NCBI RefSeq assembly: GCF_017742835.1 | Contig: NZ_CP072392.1 | Coordinates: 5,146,180 to 5,210,179, forward strand | Source: Aquabacter sp. L1I39 | Lineage (GTDB): Bacteria; Pseudomonadota; Alphaproteobacteria; Rhizobiales; Xanthobacteraceae | DNA: 64,000 bases | Reading direction: 5' to 3' | In this document: in pieces, positions 17,773 through 27,596 of the stretch | Position numbering within the stretch: the stretch's first letter is position 1 | Layout of the letters: each line of letters opens with the position of its first letter | The notes under the pieces: generated by a model | Databases searched by the model: none | The model's input: the letters and a program-made list of their open reading frames with translations, nothing else | What the model was told of the DNA's origin: nothing | Made by a program: the position numbers and the translations under genes

Positions 17773-19083
17773 ATGGCCACCACAACACAGTCCGGTGTCA
17801 CGTCGGCTCAGCTGACGATCGGTGAGAAGAGCTGGGATTTCCCGGTCAACGGGGGCACCATCGGCCCGGATGTGGTCGACATCTCCAAGCTGTACGGCCA
17901 GACCGGGATCTTCACCTACGATCCCGGCTTTACCTCCACGGCGTCCTGCGAAAGCAAGATCACCTATATCGATGGCGATGCGGGCGTCCTGCTTTATCGC
18001 GGCTATCCCATCGAGCAGCTCGCCGAGAATGGCGACTTCCTTGAGACCTGTTATCTGCTGCTGTACGGGGAACTTCCCACCGCCGCCCAGAAGGCCGATT
18101 TCGATCATTCCGTGACCCGTCACACGATGGTTCACGACCAGATGAACCGCTTCTTCCAGGGCTTCCGCCGCGATGCCCATCCGATGGCGGTCATGGTGGC
18201 CTCGGTCGGCGCGCTGTCGGCCTTCTATCACGACTCGACCGACATCTCCGACCCGCAGCAGCGCCTCATTGCGTCCATCCGCATGATCGCGAAGATGCCG
18301 ACGCTGGCAGCGATGGCTTACAAGTACACGATCGGCCAGCCGTTCGTTTACCCGAAGAATGACCTCGCCTATACGGCGAACTTCCTGAACATGTGCTTCG
18401 CCGTTCCGTGCGAGGAGTACAAGGTCTCCCCGACGCTCTCCCGCGCGCTGGATAAGATCTTCATCCTGCACGCTGATCACGAGCAGAACGCCTCCACCTC
18501 CACCGTGCGTCTGGCCGGCTCTTCGGGCGCCAACCCGTTTGCCTGCATTGCGGCCGGCATTGCCTGCCTGTGGGGCCCCGCCCATGGCGGCGCCAACGAG
18601 GCGGCGCTGAAGATGCTCACCGAGATCGGCCGTCCCGAGCGCATTCCGGAGTTCGTGAACCGCGCCAAGGACAAGAACGATCCGTTCCGGCTCATGGGCT
18701 TCGGCCACCGGGTCTACAAGAATTATGACCCGCGCGCGAAGATCATGCAGCAGACCTGTCATGAAGTGCTGAGCGAGCTCGGCATCAAGGACGATCCGCT
18801 GCTCGACGTGGCCGTGGAACTGGAGCGTGTGGCCCTTCACGATGAATATTTCATCGAGAAGAAGCTCTATCCGAACATCGATTTCTATTCCGGCATCACA
18901 CTGAAGGCGATGGGCTTCCCCACCTCCATGTTCACGGTGCTGTTCGCCCTGGCCCGCACCGTGGGCTGGATCGGCCAGTGGAAGGAAATGATCGAGGATC
19001 CGAGCCAGCGCATCGGCCGTCCCCGCCAGCTTTATACCGGCGCCGCGCAGCGGGACTATGTCCCGATGTCCAAGCGCAAGTGA
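17773..19083 (+). CDS. gltA: Citrate synthase
   Basis: A 436-residue type II citrate synthase condensing acetyl-CoA and oxaloacetate at the entry to the TCA cycle. Family motifs include the [17 protein letters not shown]-terminal segment, [27 protein letters not shown] and [15 protein letters not shown], which carry the active-site histidines; an Asp in the C-terminal region completes the set. I choose the ATG at 17773 because GGGAG lies five bases upstream, inside a slightly longer reading frame that begins at 17761. It is a single-gene unit between two terminators. Confidence 0.98.
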   Translation: MATTTQSGVTSAQLTIGEKSWDFPVNGGTIGPDVVDISKLYGQTGIFTYDPGFTSTASCESKITYIDGDAGVLLYRGYPIEQLAENGDFLETCYLLLYGELPTAAQKADFDHSVTRHTMVHDQMNRFFQGFRRDAHPMAVMVASVGALSAFYHDSTDISDPQQRLIASIRMIAKMPTLAAMAYKYTIGQPFVYPKNDLAYTANFLNMCFAVPCEEYKVSPTLSRALDKIFILHADHEQNASTSTVRLAGSSGANPFACIAAGIACLWGPAHGGANEAALKMLTEIGRPERIPEFVNRAKDKNDPFRLMGFGHRVYKNYDPRAKIMQQTCHEVLSELGIKDDPLLDVAVELERVALHDEYFIEKKLYPNIDFYSGITLKAMGFPTSMFTVLFALARTVGWIGQWKEMIEDPSQRIGRPRQLYTGAAQRDYVPMSKRK

Positions 19084-19167
19084 GAGCGCCAGGGCCGAAG
19101 GCAAGCTGACACGCGCAGCCACCTTCGCCCCGTCGTCGCAACACGACGGACGACGTGAATGAATGAG

Positions 19168-19200
19168 AAAGGCCCGGAGCAATCCGGGCCTTTTCCTTTT
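19168..19200 (+). terminator. Intrinsic terminator after gltA
   Basis: An eleven-base-pair stem (AAAGGCCCGGA with TCCGGGCCTTT, loop GCAA) runs into TTTCCTTTT. It lies about 85 bases after the gltA stop and 27 bases before the convergent lpxB stop. Confidence 0.9.
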
Positions 19201-19226
19201 GTGACCCTCTGGCGCCCAAGGCAATT

Positions 19227-20402
19227 TCAGTGACGGGCGCGCTCAGCCACCAATTCAAGGACCGCCCGCGCCGCCCGTTCACTTGGGTGCGCTTCCAGGG
19301 TGCCGAAGATACCGTCAAGCTTCCGGAACGCCTCTTCCTGGCGCTGACGGGCCTCGCCATCCGCAAGCACCGAGCCAAGTGCCTCCGCCAGCTTCTGCGG
19401 CGTGCAGTCGTGCTGGAGGAACTCGGGAACCGCATTCTCACCGAGCACCAGATTGGGAAGAATGACGCTCGGGATGGTGAGGATATAGGGTGCGATCACC
19501 GCCTCCCAACCGGCCACGCGATACGCTGCAACCGTCGGCACCCCCGCCAGCGCCAGTTCCAGGGTCACGGTTCCCGACGCCGCCAGAGCGGCGCGCGCCG
19601 TGCGGAAGGCGGCATATTTGTCTTTTTCGTCGGTGAGAATCCGTGGCTGCACCGGCCATGACGTGGTCAGCGCTTCGATCTGCGCCAAGCGTCGGGGCAA
19701 GGTGGGCAGCACGAACTCGACATCATGGCTTCGCGCGACTTCGCCGAGCGCAGCTCCGAACACCGCTCCCAGCCGCTCGACCTCGCTGCGGCGGCTGCCC
19801 GGCAATACCAGCACCCGCGCCGGCAATGCGGAGCGCCGCGCCAGCTCTGCCGGCGATGGCCGCAAATCGCCCAGCCGCTCGAGCAGAGGATGCCCCACAT
19901 AGAGCGTCGGGGGGCCACCCAGGCGCTCGTGCACCTGTGGCTCGAAGGGGAGCAGCGCCAGGAGTCGATCGATGGACGGTCGCATGGCGCGCGCACGCCC
20001 GGGTCGCCACGCCCACACCGTCGGCGAGACATATTTGACGATAGCAATGTCCGGTGCCCGGCGACGCACGCGGTCGGCCACACGGTGAGTGAAGTCGGGC
20101 GCATCCACCAGCACCAAAACATCCGGCTTGGCCGCGCAGATCGCGTCCACCGTCTCCCCCAAGCGGCGCAGAATGAGAGGCAGTTTGCCGAGCACCTGCC
20201 CGAAGCCGATGGCCGTGAGATCATCCATGGGATAGCGGCTGGTGAGCCCAGCCGCTGCCATGCGCGGCCCGCCGACGCCCTCGAAAGCCGCGCCGTGGGG
20301 CGCCAGCCGCAGGAGGCTTTCCATAAGGGCGCCCCCGAGCTGATCGCCCGATTCCTCTCCGGCGACGATGAAGACCCGCAGCGGACGGGCCGGCAGCGCC
20401 AT
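19227..20402 (-). CDS. lpxB: Lipid-A-disaccharide synthase
   Basis: A 391-residue GT19 glycosyltransferase joining UDP-2,3-diacylglucosamine and lipid X to form the lipid A disaccharide. Recognisable segments are VAGEESGDQLGGALM at the N-terminus, the DAPDF segment, YVSPTVWAWRPGRA, and LPGSRRSEVERL. Its ATG overlaps the lpxI stop by one base (TGATG). It is the last gene of the rpsB-to-lpxB run and converges on gltA. Confidence 0.96.
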   Translation of the reverse strand: MALPARPLRVFIVAGEESGDQLGGALMESLLRLAPHGAAFEGVGGPRMAAAGLTSRYPMDDLTAIGFGQVLGKLPLILRRLGETVDAICAAKPDVLVLVDAPDFTHRVADRVRRRAPDIAIVKYVSPTVWAWRPGRARAMRPSIDRLLALLPFEPQVHERLGGPPTLYVGHPLLERLGDLRPSPAELARRSALPARVLVLPGSRRSEVERLGAVFGAALGEVARSHDVEFVLPTLPRRLAQIEALTTSWPVQPRILTDEKDKYAAFRTARAALAASGTVTLELALAGVPTVAAYRVAGWEAVIAPYILTIPSVILPNLVLGENAVPEFLQHDCTPQKLAEALGSVLADGEARQRQEEAFRKLDGIFGTLEAHPSERAARAVLELVAERARH

Positions 20403-21295
20403 CAGACGTCCCCCGTCAGCGGGACGCCCATGAGAAACAGGCCGGCCCCATCTGCCGCCCCGATCATCTCCTGCGGATCCGGCACGATGGCGCCGCCGGC
20501 CTCAAAGGCGATTCCCGCAAGGCCCGCTGCGACTGCACCACGAACCGTGGCGGCTCCAACCGAGGGCAAGTCCACGCGCCGATCCTGCCCCGGCTTAGGC
20601 GCCTTCACCAGCACGCCTCGGCCGGCAGGGAAGCGCAATCGGCCGCTCGCGCGCAAGGATCCATAGCGGGACAGCATCGCGTCCGTGCCCTCCGCAGCTT
20701 CCACAGCGGCGACGAAACGGTCCACCACAATGACCCCCTGCCCCACATCGTAAGGGCCAAGGGCCCGGATGACTTCGAGGCCGAGGGCAACATCCATCCG
20801 ATCCTTCTCGGCGGGCGCAATGCCGCCCAGCACGCCCTGCGGAAGCAAAAGCGACGGAACGGCCTCGTGGGCGCCGATCAAGGTAAAGCCCTGCTCCGCC
20901 ACCAATTGAAGCACACCGGAGAGCAGGTGATTATCCCCGCCCCGGAACAGGCGGGCAATGCGCGGCAAGAGGCGCACCATGGTCCAGTCGAGGCCGAGAT
21001 CCCGGACGCGCGGACGGGTGAGGTTGCCGACCATGACAACCTCCCGTACACCGGCCGCCCTCGCCTTGCTCGTCACGATGCCGAGCGAACCGAGCTTGAA
21101 CCAATGATGGGGAAACCGCTCCAGCGCAGGATCGGCGAAGCCCTGCATCAGGAACAGCACAACGGGACGTCCGCCGGCGAGAACCGATTCCGCCACTGCT
21201 GCAGGAAAAGCACCGCCGCCAGCGACGATGCCGAGCGGGCCGACGCCGGAAAGAGATCGTGCCGCCCCCGCGCGGGGCGCAGGGGCCGCATCCAT
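20402..21295 (-). CDS. lpxI: UDP-2,3-diacylglucosamine diphosphatase LpxI
   Basis: A 297-residue enzyme (DUF1009) that hydrolyses UDP-2,3-diacylglucosamine to lipid X in bacteria lacking LpxH. The N-terminal segment GPLGIVAGGGAFP, the middle GDNHLLSGV and the C-terminal VKAPKPGQDRRVDLPSVGAATV are characteristic. The reading frame is open for 118 codons further upstream, but that part lies over lpxA and does not resemble the family. The ATG at 21295 is two bases after the lpxA stop. Its place between lpxA and lpxB is the usual alphaproteobacterial arrangement. Confidence 0.93.
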   Translation of the reverse strand: MDAAPAPRAGAARSLSGVGPLGIVAGGGAFPAAVAESVLAGGRPVVLFLMQGFADPALERFPHHWFKLGSLGIVTSKARAAGVREVVMVGNLTRPRVRDLGLDWTMVRLLPRIARLFRGGDNHLLSGVLQLVAEQGFTLIGAHEAVPSLLLPQGVLGGIAPAEKDRMDVALGLEVIRALGPYDVGQGVIVVDRFVAAVEAAEGTDAMLSRYGSLRASGRLRFPAGRGVLVKAPKPGQDRRVDLPSVGAATVRGAVAAGLAGIAFEAGGAIVPDPQEMIGAADGAGLFLMGVPLTGDV

Positions 21296-21297
21296 TC

Positions 21298-22104
21298 TCA
21301 GTCCTCGGACACCACGCCCCGGGACGGCTGGCAGAGCGCACGGTTGCCGCCGGCGTCCACGAACTCGACGATAACCGCGGCAAAGGAAGAGTGTTCGGCC
21401 TGCTCGCGAAGCCGGGCCAGACGGTCGGCGAACACGCCCTCGCCGAAGAACAGGTCGCGATAGGCCGCGCGTGCCGCATGCAGGTCCGACTTCACGTAGC
21501 CGCGCCGCTTCATGCCAATGGTGTTGAGCCCCACAAGGCGCGCCGCCTGGCCAAGCGCATAGCCGAAGGGGATCACGTCCTCGCGCACCCCCGTGAGGCC
21601 GCTGATCATGGCCTGGGCGCCGATGCGGGTGAATTGGTGGACCGCGCATTGCCCGCCGAGGAAGACGAAGTCGCCAACTTCCACATGCCCGCCGAGCACG
21701 GCATTGTTGGCGAAGATGACATTGTCGCCCACCTTGCAGTCATGGCCCACATGCGAGCCCGTCATCATCATGCAGCGATCGCCGATGCGCGTGATGCCCC
21801 GCCCGCCCGCCGTGCCGATATTGGCCGTGGCATGTTCGCGGATCACGCAATCCATGCCGATGACAAGTTCGGTGCGCTCCCCCTTGTAGTGGACCGACTG
21901 CGGCGCCGTCCCGAGCGAGGCGAAGGGGAAGACCTCGGTGCGGGCCCCGATGGTCGTCAGGCCTTCCACATTCACATGAGACCGCAGGCGCACGCCCGCC
22001 TGGAGGGTGACATCGGGGCCGACGATGCAGAAGGGGCCGATAACCGCATCATCGGCAATGTTTGCGCCGTCGGATACGCGGGCGGTGGGATCAATGATGG
22101 GCAC
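21298..22104 (-). CDS. lpxA: Acyl-ACP--UDP-N-acetylglucosamine O-acyltransferase
   Basis: A 268-residue left-handed beta-helix enzyme that 3-O-acylates UDP-GlcNAc with hydroxyacyl-ACP, the first step of lipid A synthesis. Hexapeptide repeats fill the first two thirds; HVGHDCKVGDNV contains the catalytic His, and a helical C-terminal domain follows. The start is GTG, one base after the fabZ stop, so translation is probably coupled to fabZ. It uses UDP-GlcNAc made by GlmU/GlmS encoded upstream in the window. Confidence 0.97.
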   Translation of the reverse strand: MPIIDPTARVSDGANIADDAVIGPFCIVGPDVTLQAGVRLRSHVNVEGLTTIGARTEVFPFASLGTAPQSVHYKGERTELVIGMDCVIREHATANIGTAGGRGITRIGDRCMMMTGSHVGHDCKVGDNVIFANNAVLGGHVEVGDFVFLGGQCAVHQFTRIGAQAMISGLTGVREDVIPFGYALGQAARLVGLNTIGMKRRGYVKSDLHAARAAYRDLFFGEGVFADRLARLREQAEHSSFAAVIVEFVDAGGNRALCQPSRGVVSED

Positions 22105-22105
22105 G

Positions 22106-22597
22106 TCAAAGTCCAGAAATCATGGCACCGAGCTTGGCTTCGGCCACCAGTTCGCCCGCGACACGGGCTTCGCCGCGATACCACCACATGTTGCGCCGCC
22201 GCGCCACCTTGGTCATGTGGTATTCCAGCACGTCCCCCGGCCCGACCGGGCGGCGGAACTTGGTTTCATCGATGGTCATGAAATAGACGAGCGGCGCGAA
22301 ATCCGGCCCAGGCACACCGTGGGACAGGATGCAGATGACACCTGCTGTCTGGGCCATGCCCTCGATGATGAGAACGCCAGGGAAAACCGGGTTGCCCGGA
22401 AAATGCCCCTGGAATTGCGGCTCATTGGCCGTAACGTTCTTATAGCCGATGCAGGACTGGTCACCGTCGATGCGGTCGATGCGGTCCACCAGCAGAAAGG
22501 GATAGCGATGCGGCAGGCAGGCCATGATCTGCTGGATGCCGGCCGTCCCGAGGCTGGCCGGACCGTCGGTCGTGTTGGACACCTGTGCCTCGCTCAT
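22106..22597 (-). CDS. fabZ: 3-hydroxyacyl-ACP dehydratase FabZ
   Basis: A 163-residue hot-dog fold enzyme dehydrating 3-hydroxyacyl-ACP in fatty acid elongation. The active-site His lies in [11 protein letters not shown] and the Glu in [23 protein letters not shown] is the family signature. The ATG at 22597 overlaps the lpxD stop by four bases. It is placed among lpx genes because LpxD and LpxA use the same hydroxyacyl-ACP pool. Confidence 0.96.
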   Translation of the reverse strand: MSEAQVSNTTDGPASLGTAGIQQIMACLPHRYPFLLVDRIDRIDGDQSCIGYKNVTANEPQFQGHFPGNPVFPGVLIIEGMAQTAGVICILSHGVPGPDFAPLVYFMTIDETKFRRPVGPGDVLEYHMTKVARRRNMWWYRGEARVAGELVAEAKLGAMISGL

Positions 22598-23661
22598 GAG
22601 CCGCTTTCCTCCCCTGCCCGTCTGGCGCCCGCCTCCGCGAGCTTCTTCAGCGTCGCGATCTCCCGGAACCATTCCCGCACGGGCTTGGCCGGAGAACCGC
22701 CCCAGCGCACCCCTGCCGGTACGTCGTCCTTCACATTGCTCGAGGCGGCGATCTGGGCGCCATCACCGATGGTCACATGGCCGATCACGCCCACCTGACC
22801 TCCGAGCATGACGAAATCGCCAAGTGTCGCACTGCCGGATATGCCGGTCTGCGAAACCACGATGCAGTGCCGGCCGATCACAACATTATGGGCAATCTGG
22901 ACCAAGTTATCGATCTTGGTCCCCTCGCCGATCACCGTGTCGCGCAGTGCGCCACGATCAATGGTGGTGCCGGCCCCGATTTCAACATCGTCCTGCACCA
23001 CCACGCGGCCGATCTGGGGCACCTTCAGATGCCCCCGCGGGCTGGGCTGGAACCCGAATCCATCCTGGCCTATGCGCACGCCCGGATGAATGATCACCCG
23101 GTTGCCGACCAAGGCGTGGATCAGGGTTGCGCCGACCCCGATGGCACTGTCACGGCCGATCCGCACATTGGCCCCGACCACGGCATTGGCGCAGATGACG
23201 CTGCCTGAGCCAATCTCCACGCCCGGCCCGATCACGGCACCAGGATCCACGGTGACGCCCTCTTCAAGACGTGCGGTCGGATGAATGAAGGCGCCGGGCG
23301 CAACGCCCTTGTGGTCGAACACGGGTTGAGGCCGCAGCGCTGCGGGAAAGAGGGTCCGCGTGACAGAGACAAAAGCCTGCGCCGGCCGAGGAGAGACCAA
23401 AATCACCACCCCTTGCGGAGCAGCACCCGCGAACTTTTCGGTGGTGATGCAAATGCCCGCCCGAGTCTTCTGAAAGTCCGGTAGGTAGCGGGGCGTATCA
23501 AAGAAGACGAGATCCCGGGGGCCAGCATCGCCGAGGGTGGAAACGCCGGCAATGGCCACAGCAGCGGCCGGGCGTTCGCCCAGCAGGCGCGCGCCGCTCA
23601 GAGCGGTCACCTCATCCAGACCGAGGGGGGCTGGAAGGGGGAAGAAGGTGGGATCGCTCAT
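22594..23661 (-). CDS. lpxD: UDP-3-O-(3-hydroxyacyl)glucosamine N-acyltransferase
   Basis: A 355-residue acyltransferase for the third step of lipid A synthesis. An N-terminal uridine-binding domain (about residues 1-100) precedes a long left-handed beta-helix with hexapeptide repeats; [14 protein letters not shown] carries the catalytic His. A C-terminal helix ([15 protein letters not shown]) completes the family pattern. No purine-rich ribosome-binding site is visible before the ATG, which is unusual next to its neighbours. It is 102 bases downstream of bamA with a hairpin in the spacer. Confidence 0.96.
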   Translation of the reverse strand: MSDPTFFPLPAPLGLDEVTALSGARLLGERPAAAVAIAGVSTLGDAGPRDLVFFDTPRYLPDFQKTRAGICITTEKFAGAAPQGVVILVSPRPAQAFVSVTRTLFPAALRPQPVFDHKGVAPGAFIHPTARLEEGVTVDPGAVIGPGVEIGSGSVICANAVVGANVRIGRDSAIGVGATLIHALVGNRVIIHPGVRIGQDGFGFQPSPRGHLKVPQIGRVVVQDDVEIGAGTTIDRGALRDTVIGEGTKIDNLVQIAHNVVIGRHCIVVSQTGISGSATLGDFVMLGGQVGVIGHVTIGDGAQIAASSNVKDDVPAGVRWGGSPAKPVREWFREIATLKKLAEAGARRAGEESGS

Positions 23662-23712
23662 GAGGGGAGTTCGCTTTTGGCCTGCACCGGGGAACCGAGT
23701 GCCTGAACGTGA

Positions 23713-23748
23713 ATCGGGCGCCGGGCGCAGTGCACGCCGGCGCCCGAT
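23713..23748 (-). repeat. Long hairpin between bamA and lpxD
   Basis: ATCGGGCGCCGG (23713-23724) and CCGGCGCCCGAT (23737-23748) form a perfect twelve-pair stem with a twelve-base loop, about 15 bases after the bamA stop. No strong T-run follows on the minus strand. It could be a partial terminator or a processing/stability element lowering lpxD relative to bamA expression. Confidence 0.5.
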
Positions 23749-23763
23749 GTCCGGGACTTGATA

Positions 23764-26190
23764 TCAGAAGCGGGTGCCGCCGGAGAAGCGGAAGGCCTGC
23801 GTCTGATCGTACTGGGCCTGCGAGAGGACATAGGCATAGTCGAAGCGCAGCGGGCCGAACGGAGACTTCCAGATCAAGCTCGCGCCCACGGAGGACCGGA
23901 TGCCGTTGTCGTCGGCGACGCAGACGGAACCCGTCGCATTCTTGGAGCCCGACGGGCAGGTATAAACCGGAGCACCCGCGAAGGTGGTGGGACCGGTATA
24001 GTCGAACAGGGAGCCCACATCGAAGAACATGGCGCCCTTCAGGCCCACATCCTTCGGCAGGAAGGCCAGGGGGAACTGCACTTCAGCAGACGTTCCCCAA
24101 TAGGCCGTGCCACCCAGAGAGTCGAGCTGGAGAGAGGCGATGTCGCGCGGACCGATGCCCGAGGGAGCGAAGCCACGAACCAGGTCGGGACCCTTGAAGA
24201 AGTTGTCCATGATCATGAGGTCGTTATTGCCCCAGGCAGACACATAACCACCCTGAGCGCGCAGGATGAGCACCCAGTCATTGATCATCGGATAGTAGTA
24301 GCGGATGTCGCCGGTGGTGCGAATGAAGTTCACGTCGCCACCGAGGCCGGCGAAGTCCTGCTTCAGTTCGGCGAACACGCCGCTGGTGGGGTTGATGTTG
24401 CTGTCGAGGGTGTTGAACGACAGGGTGTAGCCCGCGACCGACGTGATCGTGGTGCCCTGGGCCACCGCTTCGATGACCGCCCAGGAGGCCTGCCCGGCGC
24501 ACACCGCATAGATGGTGGTGCCGTAGATGGTGCCCACATAGTCGTCGCAGCCGAGGTTCAGCGTGCGCGAGTAGAGGTTGTACCGCAGCGCCAGCGTCAC
24601 TTCGTCGGTGATGGGGAGACCGAAGCGGATGCCGCCACCGATCGTCTCGGACCCGTACGAGGTGTAGTTGGTCGGGCTCGTCTCCTTCCAGTAAAGGTCG
24701 AAGCCGGCGGCAAGACGGTAGCCCATGAAATAGGGCTCGGTGAATGAGAACTCGGCACCCTGGGCATACTGGCCGAGCGAGCCGGCGATGCGCACATATT
24801 GGCCGCGACCGAGGAAGTTCTTCTCACCCAGCGAGACTTCACCGATGAAGCCATCCGAGGTCGAGTAGCCGCCGGAGACAGAGAACTCACCCGTGGGCTG
24901 GTCCTCCACATCAACCACCAGGATCACGCGGTCCGGTGCGGAACCCGGCTCGGTGGTGATCTTGACGGTCTTGAAGTAGCCTAGGTTCCGCAGGCGGCGC
25001 TCCGCCCGGTCCACCATGACGCGGTTATAGGCATCGCCTTCGCCAATATCGAACTCGCGACGCACGACCCAGTCACGGGTGCGGGTGTTCCCGCGGATTT
25101 CGATGCGCTCGATATAGACCCGCGGGCCTTCTTCCACAACGAAGACCACATTGATCTTCTTGGCCTCGAAGTCGCGGTCGCCACGGGGGCGAACCTGAGC
25201 GAACGCATAGCCGCTCTTCGACACCTCGATGGTGATGTTCTCGACCGACTTCTCCACCAGCTCGGCATTGTAGATCTGCCCGTCCGCCACACGCAGCGCA
25301 TTGCGCAGGTTGGCCGCCGGAACGTCACGGATATTGGAGACCACATCCACCTTGCCGAAGCGATACTGGCTGCCCTCGTCCAGGACGAACGTGATCACGA
25401 AGGCCTTGCCGTCCGGCTCCAGTTCAGCCGAGGCAGAAAGGATGCGGAAGTCCGCATAGCCATTCTTCAGGTAGAACCGGCGCAGCATCTCCTGGTCCGC
25501 ATTGATGCGGTCCGGATCATAGACGTCAGACGACTTGAGGAATGACAGCCAATTGGTGGTCGAGGTGGAGATGACGTCCTTGAGTTTGTAGTCCGAGAAC
25601 GCCTTGTTGCCGACAAACTTGATGTCCTTGACGCCGACCTTATCGCCCTCGTTGATCTCGAACACGAGGTCCACACGGCCATTGCCGCGGTCGATGGTCA
25701 CCGGGTTGACGCGCACATCATAGCGGCCGGACCGCCGGTAGACTTCGATGATGCGCTGGGTGTCGGCCTGGACGGTGGCCTTGGAAAGGGTGCCGCGCGG
25801 CTTCGACTGGATCTCGCCCAGGAGCACGTCGTCCTTGACCTTCTTATTGCCCTCGAAGGCGATGCGATTGATCACCTCGTTCTCGGACACACGCACCACA
25901 AGGCGGCCGCCCTGCTGCGAGACATTCACGTCGGAGAACAACCCGGTCGCATAGAGTGCGGCAAGGCCTTCATTGATTTTTGTCGGGGTCAGTGGGCCGG
26001 TCCCGAAATAGGAGCGGATGGTATCTGCATCCACCCTTCTATTTCCCTCGACCACGATCGAGCTGGAGGACTGCGCAGCCGCAGGGCTCGCCGAAAGGAG
26101 TGAAACGGTCGCCGCAGTGGTCGTCGCGATAGAGAGCGCGATGCCCAGGGTGGCGGCCAGCTTCACGAGAACCCGCATCGGAGCAGTCAT
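23764..26190 (-). CDS. bamA: Outer membrane protein assembly factor BamA
   Basis: An 808-residue outer-membrane protein, the core of the machine that folds beta-barrel proteins. After a signal peptide ending PAAAQ come five POTRA repeats (for example SSSIVVEGNRRVDADTIRSY as the first), then a 16-strand barrel with LVRGFAPSGIGPRD and a C-terminal Phe (SGGTRF). The start at 26190 places the signal peptide at the N-terminus; 46 upstream codons are open but not signal-like. Four Cys lie in predicted extracellular loops. The usual skp/ompH gene is absent between bamA and lpxD. Confidence 0.96.
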   Translation of the reverse strand: MTAPMRVLVKLAATLGIALSIATTTAATVSLLSASPAAAQSSSSIVVEGNRRVDADTIRSYFGTGPLTPTKINEGLAALYATGLFSDVNVSQQGGRLVVRVSENEVINRIAFEGNKKVKDDVLLGEIQSKPRGTLSKATVQADTQRIIEVYRRSGRYDVRVNPVTIDRGNGRVDLVFEINEGDKVGVKDIKFVGNKAFSDYKLKDVISTSTTNWLSFLKSSDVYDPDRINADQEMLRRFYLKNGYADFRILSASAELEPDGKAFVITFVLDEGSQYRFGKVDVVSNIRDVPAANLRNALRVADGQIYNAELVEKSVENITIEVSKSGYAFAQVRPRGDRDFEAKKINVVFVVEEGPRVYIERIEIRGNTRTRDWVVRREFDIGEGDAYNRVMVDRAERRLRNLGYFKTVKITTEPGSAPDRVILVVDVEDQPTGEFSVSGGYSTSDGFIGEVSLGEKNFLGRGQYVRIAGSLGQYAQGAEFSFTEPYFMGYRLAAGFDLYWKETSPTNYTSYGSETIGGGIRFGLPITDEVTLALRYNLYSRTLNLGCDDYVGTIYGTTIYAVCAGQASWAVIEAVAQGTTITSVAGYTLSFNTLDSNINPTSGVFAELKQDFAGLGGDVNFIRTTGDIRYYYPMINDWVLILRAQGGYVSAWGNNDLMIMDNFFKGPDLVRGFAPSGIGPRDIASLQLDSLGGTAYWGTSAEVQFPLAFLPKDVGLKGAMFFDVGSLFDYTGPTTFAGAPVYTCPSGSKNATGSVCVADDNGIRSSVGASLIWKSPFGPLRFDYAYVLSQAQYDQTQAFRFSGGTRF

Positions 26191-26374
26191 ATGGCACGCA
26201 ACCTCAATTTCGTTGTCCACGAGCCCGGGCGCCATGCGTCCGGATTCTGACCTTCCGTGGCGCTTGTACAGGCTTTTCACCGCGCTGCAAACGCCTGACA
26301 CACCAGTGGCTTCCGGTTTTCCCATCACCGTGGCCCAGACGCCACGTCACCCTTTGACCATGCTGAATTAAATC

Positions 26375-27520
26375 TTACATCGTCGCCAGATGAAGCACGT
26401 CGTTCCAGGTCGCAAAGACCATCAGCATCAGCACAATGGCAAGGCCGATGCGGAAGCCGATGTCCTGGGTCCGCGGGCTGAGCGGGCGCCCCCTCACCGC
26501 TTCCACAGCGTAGAACAGGAGGTGGCCACCGTCCAAGAGGGGTATGGGGAACAGGTTAAGGAGCCCGATCGAGACCGACAGGACCGCGGCCAGAGAGAGG
26601 AGCGCACCGATTCCATGAGTCGCCACTTGTCCTGAGACCTGCGCGATGCGGATGGGCCCGCCCAATTGATCGGCGGATTCGCGGCCCGAGATCACGCCGC
26701 CCAGATAGTCGAAGGTCCGCGTCACCACGAACCACGTCTCCTGCGCTCCCATCGCAACCGCCTCGACAGGGCCATAGCGGCGGGTGGTGACGTCAGCCGC
26801 GGCCAACGAGCGGGAAATTCCCAAGAGGCCCAGCCGATGGACGTTGCCGAAGCTGTCCTTCATCTCCCTCAACTCTGGAGTCGCGGTCAACCTTACGTCC
26901 GATCCATCGCGATCCACGACGAAGGTCAGCTCCTGCCCCGCGCTCGCGCCAACCACGCGCTGCATGTCCGAGAAGCTCTCGATGGGATTGCCGTCGATGG
27001 TCAGAATCAGGTCGCCCGGCTTGAAGCCGGCCCGTTCAGCCGCGCTGGCGGGGGTGATCTGGTCGACGCGCGGCTGGGTGACCTGGCGGCCGAATGTCAT
27101 GAAGACCAGCGCGAAAATCACGATTGCCAGGATAAAATTGGCAATGGGTCCGGCGGCCACGATGGCAGCCCGCCACCGCAGGGGTTGGTAGAAGAAGCTC
27201 TCGCGCCGTTCCGCGGCGCTCATCTGGCTGAGCTTGCGCTCATCGGGCGTGCTGGCTGCATCCTCGTCGCCGAAGAAACGCACATAGCCGCCGAGCGGCA
27301 CCGCGGCTAGGCGCCAACGGGTGCCGTGGCGGTCGGTGAAGCCAGCGATTTCCGGGCCGAACCCCAACGAGAACGTCAGCACGCGTACGCCCGCCCGCCG
27401 GGCCACCCAGAAGTGGCCGAGCTCGTGGAAGAACACCACCAGGGTCAGCACGAACAGGAAAGGAATGATGTAGCTGAGAATCGAGGACCCCAGGGAACCC
27501 ATGCCGGCCAAAACATCCAT
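26375..27520 (-). CDS. rseP: RseP/MmpA-type site-2 intramembrane metalloprotease
   Basis: A 381-residue inner-membrane protease. The zinc motif HELGH is at residues 32-36 in the first helix, a PDZ domain lies in the middle (AGFKPGDLILTIDGNPI), and the second metal-binding segment PIPLLDGGHLL is near the C-terminus. Family members cleave anti-sigma factors or, in Caulobacter (MmpA), the polarity protein PodJ. GAGGAAC precedes the ATG. It lies between dxr and bamA, its conserved place. Confidence 0.95.
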   Translation of the reverse strand: MDVLAGMGSLGSSILSYIIPFLFVLTLVVFFHELGHFWVARRAGVRVLTFSLGFGPEIAGFTDRHGTRWRLAAVPLGGYVRFFGDEDAASTPDERKLSQMSAAERRESFFYQPLRWRAAIVAAGPIANFILAIVIFALVFMTFGRQVTQPRVDQITPASAAERAGFKPGDLILTIDGNPIESFSDMQRVVGASAGQELTFVVDRDGSDVRLTATPELREMKDSFGNVHRLGLLGISRSLAAADVTTRRYGPVEAVAMGAQETWFVVTRTFDYLGGVISGRESADQLGGPIRIAQVSGQVATHGIGALLSLAAVLSVSIGLLNLFPIPLLDGGHLLFYAVEAVRGRPLSPRTQDIGFRIGLAIVLMLMVFATWNDVLHLATM

Positions 27521-27596
27521 CGTCCGTTCCTCGATAACGCTGCGTCACCTCCCGTGCACCCAACACGGAGTGCAGCAACAGAGGCCGTCAGGCCTT

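Noticed and set aside
21296..21649. Upstream extension of the lpxI frame
   Set aside because: It overlies lpxA and encodes Arg/Pro/Gly-rich shadow sequence; the true start at 21295 is two bases past the lpxA stop.
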